From positions 2,571,804 to 2,635,803 of the forward strand of contig LNAC01000065.1 in assembly GCA_002007465.1 (NCBI GenBank): 64,000 nucleotides of DNA, given 5' to 3'. Shown here in pieces: positions 57,293-64,000 of the stretch (its first letter is position 1; every line of letters starts with the position of its first letter). This DNA comes from Ailurus styani. Taxonomy: Eukaryota; Chordata; Mammalia; Carnivora; Ailuridae. A program made the translations under genes and the position numbers. Below the pieces are notes generated by a model. The model made no database searches, was not told the origin of the DNA, and saw only the letters and a list, made by a program, of their open reading frames with translations.

Positions 57293-58114
57293 TGTCTTTT
57301 TTGTCATGAGGCTACTTTGCGTGAAACCCTAGAAATTCCATAGTTTTCACCAGGACAATTATTGTCTCCTGGAGATCTAACTTCCTTTTTCAGTGTATGG
57401 TTTTTCACAAAGTATTGACACTTCCTTTGGTCAGTACTGAGTCTCAGACCTCATATAACACATGAACCTAAGCCTGCACTAAAAAATATATACTTTTCTT
57501 TAAACTGATAAAAAGATTTCTGCATGATGCTTCAGAAATTACTGGCTACTGCAAACTTACTTGACAATTTACTAGGGTTTCTTGGCAATCATTATGCCTA
57601 CTCAGGAGTTTTTGCAAGCTGAGCAAAACTAACTTACACGTGGTTTTTAGATGTAATGAAATTTTTATGAATACTAAATCCAACAATTAATGAGGTTAAA
57701 ATAATATTATATTTTGGCAATAAACATTTATTCATTTATATTTTACTGTTTTTTTTTTCACTTTTTGGAGCCAATGATTTTATATTCTGACCGCCAACAT
57801 TTTTGTAGGTCTCTGAAGAACTTACATGACATGGGCACTGGGCCTAGACTGCCTGATGTAGAAAAGAGTCTCGTAGGATTGTGGACGTAGCACATTTGTA
57901 ACTTAGAAGGAGTGGGTCTAGGTGCTGTCTGGAAAAGGGAAAGGCCATCTTAGGAGACTGTCTTCTAGCTCTGGTCTCCTCTCCATTCAGCTCTGATTCT
58001 TTTTTTAGTGTGCTGTCCCCCACCCACCCCATTCTCCTTTAGTTTTCACCCTCTGCGTTGAATTTATTATATCATCTGCCCTCAAGGCCACAATTCCTGG
58101 CTAATCAGAAACAC
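57293..58114. other. Unique AT-rich sequence, no gene seen
   Basis: No recognised feature. Confidence 0.45.
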
Positions 58115-58348
58115 TGATCTGCATTATTTCTTTAAAGATTTATTTATTATGAGAAAGAGAAAGAAAGAGAGAGAGAGAGAGGAGGGGCAGAGGGAGAGGG
58201 AGAGAGAGAATCTTAAGTGGGCTCCATGCCCAGCATGGAGCTGGACATGGGGCTCAGTCTCATGACTGTGAGATCATGACCTGAGTCAAAACCAAGAGTC
58301 AGATGCTTAACTGACTGAACTACCCAGGGCCCTTGATCTGCATTATTT
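58115..58348 (-). mobile_element. Can-SINE, older type, with target-site duplication
   Basis: An antisense SINE at about 58130-58333 has a GA-rich block, the older body 'gtcaaaaccaagagtcaga' and a worn head. The perfect 15-base repeat tgatctgcattattt flanks it at 58115-58129 and 58334-58348. Confidence 0.95.
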
Positions 58349-58694
58349 AATATTTGCAGTGCTGGGCTGAGTCACTTGTTTTTGTCTCGAAAAGGGGGGT
58401 TAGCGAATGTGAGTTGAAGGTAAGAAATGGTGGATGAATTCTTTGCACCAACTAAAAGGCATCTTCCCTTCCCGGGTGATGTGGCTAGTGACGGTGGCCT
58501 TCCAGTGAAGGTGCTCCTATCTGGAGATCCCCTTGGTGTCTCTCCTCCAGTCTTGTCCCTATTCAGAGAGTGGACAACGGAATGAAGGTGAAAGGGATGA
58601 AGATCCAATATCTGAGACCTGAATATGCAGCTGCCTTGTTAGACGTCTACCGGGACTGTGGTCTGAGGATAAGTAGCGTCCTCATCTCCTGGGG
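58349..58694. other. Unique sequence, no gene seen
   Basis: A 78-codon minus frame lacks domains. Confidence 0.4.
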
Positions 58695-58806
58695 GCTGGT
58701 TTGAAGTGCAGAACCCCGGGCTCCACCACAGACCTGCCGAATCAGAAGCTGCATTTTAACGCAGTCTCTAGGTCTGTTTGTGTGAACACTGAGGTTTAAG
58801 AAGCCC
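58695..58806 (+). mobile_element. MER5-type hAT-Charlie fragment
   Basis: 'gcagaaccccgggctccacc', 'gacctgccgaatcagaagct' and 'gcattttaacgcagtctct' match MER5A/B. Confidence 0.7.
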
Positions 58807-58864
58807 CATACCAGCCCTCATTGCCCGGATATCCAGGAACACTTGGTGTCCGCTGGTCTCCACC

Positions 58865-59060
58865 TAATCTGCTCATTCGCCCTCACAACTCATCCTGTTC
58901 CTGAGTTTTCTCTCTTTTCCTCTAGCTTTCTGGGGGGCCTCGGATGTACTGTCATCACAGCACTGCATTCTCCCTTAGATTATAAGCTACCTGAAAACAG
59001 GTATTAAGTCCATTCAGTTTCTATCACCAGCAGCTTTCGATGAGCCTGAAGCCAGTGACC
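58865..59060 (+). mobile_element. L2 LINE fragment, sense
   Basis: 'catcacagcactgcattctc' and 'gattataagctacctgaaaa' followed by 'caggtattaagtccattcag' match the sense L2 3' region, diverged. Confidence 0.55.
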
Positions 59061-59469
59061 TCTCTAGACCTGTTTCTGTAAAGTGCAGGGGTTTCATCTG
59101 AGAGAGTCCTCCCGACCTTAACCCTCCGGGATTCCATGATGTGCCTGAAGCAATCAGAAGTGTGAGGTGGAAGCAGCTCGGAAATCACCTAACTCAACAA
59201 CTTCCTCCCCCGCTCCTGCCCCAGGAGAGCCCCTTAGCCACGTCCACCTCAAATGACTGTCCAACTTAAGCACGGCCATCTCTCACGGCAGAAAGTTTAG
59301 GACCTCTGCAGTTAGTATATTCTATTTTCAGAAGGCTCTGCATTTTAAGAAACTTGTTCTTATATTTTCAAAGCTTTGTAGTTAAACTCAACGAGAATGG
59401 ATGTTGGAATAAGATAGAACTGGTCTCCAGATCCACAAGAGCCACTAACTGTGTGAGTTGGACAGACTC

Positions 59470-59940
59470 TAAGACGACCTCGTGACCCCTGCCTTCTGGT
59501 GTTCGTGCTGCTGTGTAATTCCCTTCCCTTGGTGGAGGACAGTCCTGTGACTTACTTCTAACCAATAGAATATGCCAAAGCTTATGGGTCGTCACCCCTC
59601 TGATTGCATTACTCTATGTGGCAAAGGTGATGTCACTCCCCCAATGAAATTATGGAAGACTCCTTGTCCCTAGCAGATTGTCTTGCCCTCTCCAGTGCTG
59701 GCTTGAAGAAGCAAGCTGTCCTAAATTTTACAGCCACAAGGAAATCAATTCTGCCATTGGCCTGAGGGAATTTAGAAGGGGAACCTTCTCCAGTTGAGCC
59801 TCCAGATGAGAACCCATGTCTGACTGACATGCTGATTTCAGCTTTGCAGAGGACCCAGATAAACCATTCTTGGTCTCCCAACTTTCAGAAGCTGTGCAGT
59901 AGTACACATGTGTTGCTTTAAGCTGCTATTTGTGTTTCAA
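59470..59940 (+). mobile_element. MLT1-type LTR, sense
   Basis: 'gtgtaattcccttcccttgg', 'cttctaaccaatagaatatg', 'gcttgaagaagcaagctgtc', 'ccagttgagcctccagatga' and 'gctgctatttgtgtttcaa' follow MLT1 order from near the start to the 3' end. No internal region is attached on either side. Confidence 0.75.
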
Positions 59941-59959
59941 GAAGTAAGGTGGGAAGGTG

Positions 59960-60540
59960 GTGTCATGGCAGTAGTGAGGAGGTGGGTGTGGGTCAGTTAT
60001 GTGACTTTGAATGTAAGTCATAGAAAATCCAATTACTGACAGTGATTGAATGATGAAGATGTGCAATATCTCACATAACCAGTGACACTAGACAGAAACC
60101 AGTTTTTAGGCTTGCTTAAAAAACTGGTTCAGTGATGTCATCAAGGACTTAAGTCCTCTCCATCTTCTGTCTCTGCTGTCTCTAGTGTGTGTCTTAGTCT
60201 TTCAGTTCCCTCCTCATGGTTGCAAGATGGCTGCAGTAGCTCCAGGCATCACCAAGCCCAGAGGTGGAAAAACACACCTCTTTTTTTTTTCTTCTTCTTC
60301 TCATGCCTATTTGTTTATAAGATCCCACTCTCCCTCTTCCCTTCTTCATATATCACTGGTCAAAACTGGATTACCTGCTACTGCTAAAATAACCAATGGG
60401 AAAGAGATCATCATGTTGGGATTGATTAATGAAGATTCTGTGGGGTGGAGAAGAACCGAGGCTCCTCCGAAGCACAGGGCCCCATAAAGCTGGAATCAAC
60501 TCAGAGTTCTGTCAGGTGGGAAAAGAGGGGACGAGATGCC
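59960..60540 (+). mobile_element. Ancient interspersed repeat, family not identified
   Basis: 'gtgatgtcatcaaggactta', 'ggttgcaagatggctgcag', 'tagctccaggcatcaccaag' and 'aataaccaatgggaaagag' form the layout of an abundant old repeat related to the block at 4150-4530. The 100-codon frame 60185-60487 is explained by it. Confidence 0.4.
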
Positions 60541-61706
60541 AAACAACGAATCTGCTACAGGGTGGGTGATGCCTTCGGGGACTCAGACCCTGCTCTAGTT
60601 CAAGCTGAAGTCTGCAAGTGGCTACTTCATGAAATGTGGACTTGCTCTTGGCAAATTATCAAGCACTTTAAAGGGTAGCTGTCGGTTTTCTTGGGTGAAA
60701 ATTATTCTGGACATACTAGATTTCATCAAACCTAAGAAACCATAGACTATAAGATTCACCATTATTTTATGAAACTCTAAGATAAAAAAAAGTTACTTTA
60801 AACACTGACATAATGTCCTAACGGTGTTTGTATGTGGCTCTTGAGTCTGCAATACTAGCTCCTTACTGCTCTGAAATTTCCTTCATCTCTTCTGAGGGAC
60901 TCTGCAATTATTCCTGCTTTCGGTTGCATTGCTTGGTGTGGGGCAAACAGAACTGCTTTATTTCTTGTGGATTTCTTCTTTTTTTAGGTCTTGAAAGCAG
61001 TTGCTTGTTGCTTTGTGAGAAAGTATGGAATTGCAGTTGTTCCTGTAACAACAAATATCTGCTTCACAAAAGTCAATTTACACCCCACTCCTCTGCTTCT
61101 TTATGCATGTACAATAGCTCATTATTTGAACGCCAAAATGCAGGCTAATCTTTTGAGAGCCTTTTAAATGGCATTGAACCTCAACACCCGTCCTTGCAAC
61201 CACATATTGAACTCCGCTGAAATTCGGATGACACTATAAACAGCTGTGACTAAGTCTACCATGTGGAGGCAATGACAACTGTACCATGATTGCCTTGATT
61301 CTAAGGCACATTTTGATTTTAAAGACGTTAAAGTGTGGGAGGAAAAGGGCAGGTCTTAGAATGGGGGAAATTGGGTGCATCTAAATTGCGCAACAGTCTT
61401 TGGCTTAATCAGAACTATTGATGGCTTCGTGTTCCTCATTAACGCCCAGGAGCACGCGGGCTCTGCAGTACTAAAAATGCAAGGAAAAGCTGGTCAGTCT
61501 TGGCTCGAATGGTCCTAATTAGATCAGAGAGACGCCGAGCCAGGCTCTTTGCTGAGCTGGTTGTTCCACATGAGTGGTCACCCCCGGTGCTTGTGATTTT
61601 CCTATTGCTAATTGGACAAATGCTGGTGTCGTCGGTCACTTCCTGAATTTGTTTTCTGCTTCGCTGCACTCTTCAGCAAGGCAATAAGATACTGCTGGAG
61701 ATGAAG

Positions 61707-61708
<2 letters not shown>
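60541..61708. other. Unique sequence, possible conserved noncoding DNA, no gene seen
   Basis: No repeat recognised. The part 61380-61690 holds several homeobox-like cores (cctaattagatc, ttgctaattgg) in low-repeat DNA. A 106-codon Cys/Ser-rich frame at 60828-61148 has no domain. Confidence 0.45.
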
Positions 61709-61740
<32 letters not shown>

Positions 61741-61812
61741 ACATGCGTGCACACACACCAATGCACACACACAGAGGAGAGACAGAGAGGGAGAGAGAGA
61801 GAAAGAAAGAGG
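61709..61812. repeat. Compound (GT)n-(CA)n-(GA)n microsatellite
   Basis: About 15 GT units at 61709-61738, then CA-rich 61739-61771, then GA-rich sequence to 61812. The GT and CA arms are self-complementary, and alternating purine-pyrimidine runs favour Z-DNA. Confidence 0.93.
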
Positions 61813-62508
61813 CTTGTCAGTCCTGAGTTTAGTGAGGAAAATCACTCGCCTTACAAGAGTTGGTTTCCAAAATGCTGCCATCAAGAAAGCTTTGTGAAAT
61901 CAGCAATGCGGCGCAGCCCTTGTTGGGATCCTGTGGGAGGGGCTCATGGGGACAGTCCCCTTCAAGGACCCCATCTCCGAGCTTGGGCTTCCGTGGAGTC
62001 CGGGTCTGAGCACTGTCACTCCTGAAAAAACGAAACCAGGCCCCAGGCCAGACTGCCCTGTGCAGATACGGATTTCCAGAAGGGGACAAGAAAAATAAAA
62101 GTGTGGGAACCCTCTTATCTGAGGTCAAACAAGTGAATGACGCTTTTTTTTCCTTTTTTTTTGATGGTTTGCTGAAGAAAATAACACTTTTTAGGCCAAG
62201 TTCCACTCCGCTGTGAAAGTCCTCCGTTCCTCTGCATCTCCGCGCCTGGCCCACCCACCCCGTAGAACTAGCACGTGCGGGTCGGAGGCAGGAAGGGAGC
62301 CCTGGACTAACATATCTCTCCGTGCTCCAGGATCCCTTTTGGCCCCCAGCACAGCCGAGGTGAGGCTGAGACAGCATGTGACATGATCTTAGTAAACCCC
62401 TTCTTGCTTCCTGCTTCTCTGGGTGCTGGAATCATTGTTTCTTCCTCTAATACATGTGTTTTTCGGTTTCACCTCTCGCCTCGGTAAACAGTGGAGGGAA
62501 AGAAAAGT
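61813..62508. other. Unique sequence, no gene seen
   Basis: A 182-codon minus frame (61829-62377) crosses this interval. Its translation has no domain and contains a Lys/Phe low-complexity patch, and no exon or polyadenylation context is seen. Confidence 0.45.

Positions 62509-62584
<76 letters not shown>
62509..62584. repeat. Compound (CTTT)n-(GCTT)n microsatellite
   Basis: About eleven CTTT units followed by about seven GCTT units. The tract directly precedes the duplicated block and was probably hard to assemble. Confidence 0.93.
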
Positions 62585-62779
62585 TCTTTTTTGGCAAATA
62601 GTGTACGGTATTAGACTGATGCACATTAGTGAAAGGTTCATGCTCTGTAACTTGATAGACCCGCGTTCCAGACCCGGCTTCNTCTTTTTTGGCAAATAGT
62701 GTACGGTATTAGACTGATGCACATTAGTGAAAGGTTCATGCTCTGTAACTTGATAGACCCGCGTTCCAGACCCGGCTTC
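62585..62779. repeat. 97-base direct duplication separated by one N
   Basis: The block 62585-62681 is repeated, apparently without change, at 62683-62779. A single N at 62682 is the only base between them. This is the pattern of overlapping contig ends not merged during scaffolding. Confidence 0.92.
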
Positions 62780-62960
62780 TTCACTTACTAATGTATTACC
62801 CCAGGCAAGAGTCTTAGCTTCTGCAGATCGAGGTCTGCTTATCTGAACAATGAAGGTGATAATGGGAACCCCCTCCTTGATTGCTGGAGGGTGAAACGAG
62901 ATCGTTCAGGCACAGTCACGCGCTGCGTGGCACCTGCTCAGTGTTCAATAAATGGTAGCC
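62735..62960 (+). mobile_element. MIR SINE
   Basis: 'agacccgcgttccagaccc', 'gaacaatgaaggtgataatg' and 'tggcacctgctcagtgttca' then 'ataaatggtagcc' follow sense MIR order. Its 5' part also appears in the upstream duplicate copy. Confidence 0.7.
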
Positions 62961-63539
62961 CACACTGCTACATTCTATCTATACATTTGAGGGGTTTTAA
63001 AGTCCTTATTAGTCTTGACTGATTTTATTACTGTCAGCCCATGTGTTCTCAAAGGGAGGGTCCGGCCTTGACCTTGTTCTTGGCTCACAAACAGGCTTTC
63101 TGCCGGCGATTGCTGCTTCTTGCCTCCTGTACCTCCAGTTCTGTGTTTCTACTGCTGGTGAGATCTCTCTTCCCAGCCCCGGATTTACCCAGTCACCTGC
63201 TGACGGGACCCAGCTTGCAAGTAATACTGAAACTGAACTCACTGTCCTCTCCCCAGATGCGATTTTCCTCCGTGGTTTCTCTCGCACGCGGGCCCCCAGT
63301 CGCCCCACGCAGAACCGGGGCACGTCCCAGCCCTGCTTGCTCTCTGACTCTTCACCCCCAGGGAGTCACTGACGCTCCTGCTCCTCTGTCCCTTCCGCCC
63401 ATCCCCTCACTCTTGTCCGGGTGCCCCTGGATTTCTGCAGTTTTACCGTAACCAGCATTTCTAACTGGCCTCGTTTCCCTTCGCTCCATCTACCAACCCA
63501 TCCTTCTCTCTGTTGTTCTTATCTATTTACAACCCTCTT
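62961..63539. other. Unique sequence, no gene seen
   Basis: C-rich, with overlapping frames of 104-136 codons on both strands. None has a domain. Confidence 0.45.
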
Positions 63540-63769
63540 TAAAAACCTTCTGTGGGGCGCCTGGGTGGCTCAGTGGGTTAAAGCCTCTGCCTTCGGCTCA
63601 GGTCATGATCTCAGGGTCCTGGGATCGAGGCCCACATCGGGATCCCTGCTTGGCGGGGAGCCTGCTTCCTCCTCTCTCTCTGCCTGCCTCTCTGCCTACT
63701 TGTGATCTCTCTCTCTCTGTCAAATAAATAAATAAAATCTTAAAAAAAAAAAATAAAAACCTTCTGTGG
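63540..63769 (+). mobile_element. Young Can-SINE with perfect target-site duplication
   Basis: A complete sense copy at 63556-63753 has the head 'gggcgcctgggtggctcagt', 'gggttaaagcctctgccttc', a CT-rich region, (AAAT)3 and poly-A. The 16-base repeat taaaaaccttctgtgg is perfect at 63540-63555 and 63754-63769. It serves as the best in-window reference for the damaged copies. Confidence 0.98.
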
Positions 63770-64000
63770 CTCCACATTACCTTCAGTGTAAAATCCAAAC
63801 TCCTTACCAGGACGTGCAAAACCCTTCCTGATCTGGTCTAGCCCTCTTGCTCCTACAAAGGGACTTTCCCCTTCGTCTTCAAATTCCTCAAACTCCAGCC
63901 ATATGGGAGTGCTTGGAATACCTCCTGATCAATGGGCATCTTCTAACTTTGCATAAATTCTTCCCTCTGTCTGGAATGCCATCTCGCTCATTTTTTCCCT
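63770..64000 (+). mobile_element. L2 LINE, sense, running off the window
   Basis: 'ctccacattaccttcagtgt', 'aaaatccaaactccttacc', 'cccttcctgatctggtcta' and 'ctgtctggaatgccatctcg' are sense L2. The copy continues beyond the end of the window. Confidence 0.85.

Noticed and set aside
60185..60487. 100-codon frame with an 'MAAVAPGI'-like stretch that could suggest a gene start
   Set aside because: The words around it belong to an ancient interspersed repeat, and a second frame is open on the same bases.
61709..62025. Cys/Val-rich frame at the GT repeat
   Set aside because: It is a translation of the (GT)n microsatellite.
61829..62377. 182-codon minus-strand open frame
   Set aside because: No domain, signal or conserved motif, contains a Lys-rich patch, and has no splice or polyadenylation context.
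62509..62584. Regular repeat array that might suggest a CRISPR-like structure
   Set aside because: The units are 4 bases with no spacers. It is a microsatellite.
62585..62779. Real tandem gene or segmental duplication
   Set aside because: A single N at the junction and apparently identical copies point to an unmerged contig overlap.

Overview
The window is nuclear DNA from a carnivoran mammal, most likely a mustelid (ferret, mink, badger or otter group). The evidence is sixteen recognisable copies of the tRNA-derived carnivore SINE (Can-SINE). Several carry the head form ending in cagtgggttaaagcctctg and the tail cttgtgatctctctctctg followed by (AAAT)n, which I associate with mustelids. I also see old L1, L2, MIR, MLT1-type LTR and hAT-Charlie remnants typical of placental mammals. 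I see no operons, Shine-Dalgarno sites, phage genes or other prokaryotic features.

I find no protein-coding gene, exon set, rRNA, functional tRNA or other RNA gene that I can support. Every long open frame is short for a gene, has low complexity, or lies in a repeat. The only recognisable protein homology is a decayed L1 ORF2 fragment near 8.0-8.3 kb, plus a more broken one at 53-55.7 kb. The window is therefore intergenic or deep intronic DNA.

Layout. 0-3.2 kb: old L1 fragments in both orientations with ATGT and ATCT microsatellites. 3-7 kb: unique DNA, MIRs and two SINEs, one containing a 68-base assembly gap. 7.5-9.3 kb: L2, MIR and the 3' end of an L1. 9.7-9.9 kb: a 200-base pyrimidine tract. 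10-19 kb: unique DNA with MIR, MER5, L2 and six SINEs, one of them damaged by an assembly duplication. 19-32.5 kb: mainly antisense L1, L2 and MIR, with an antisense MLT1 LTR at 27.4 kb. 32.5-36 kb: mostly unique. 36-37 kb: an MLT1 LTR abutting an antisense LTR candidate. 37-44.6 kb: unique DNA, MIRs and a hAT element split by a SINE. 44.6-45.8 kb: a nested structure, with an MLT1 LTR interrupted by an unidentified poly-A retrocopy that itself holds two SINEs. 46-52 kb: unique DNA and old LTR-like pieces. 52.6-55.7 kb: an L1 with nested hAT and SINE copies. 56-64 kb: an L1 tail, a GC-rich patch, MIR, MER5, MLT1 and L2 copies, compound microsatellites, a 97-base duplication across a single N, and a young SINE.

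Nothing here looks like an undescribed biological system. The most useful observations are the nested retrocopy at 44.7-45.5 kb and a set of assembly faults that cluster in the CT-rich part of young SINEs. A few unique AT-rich stretches could be conserved regulatory DNA, but only an alignment could show that. Repeat family names come from memory of consensus sequences, not from a database search.
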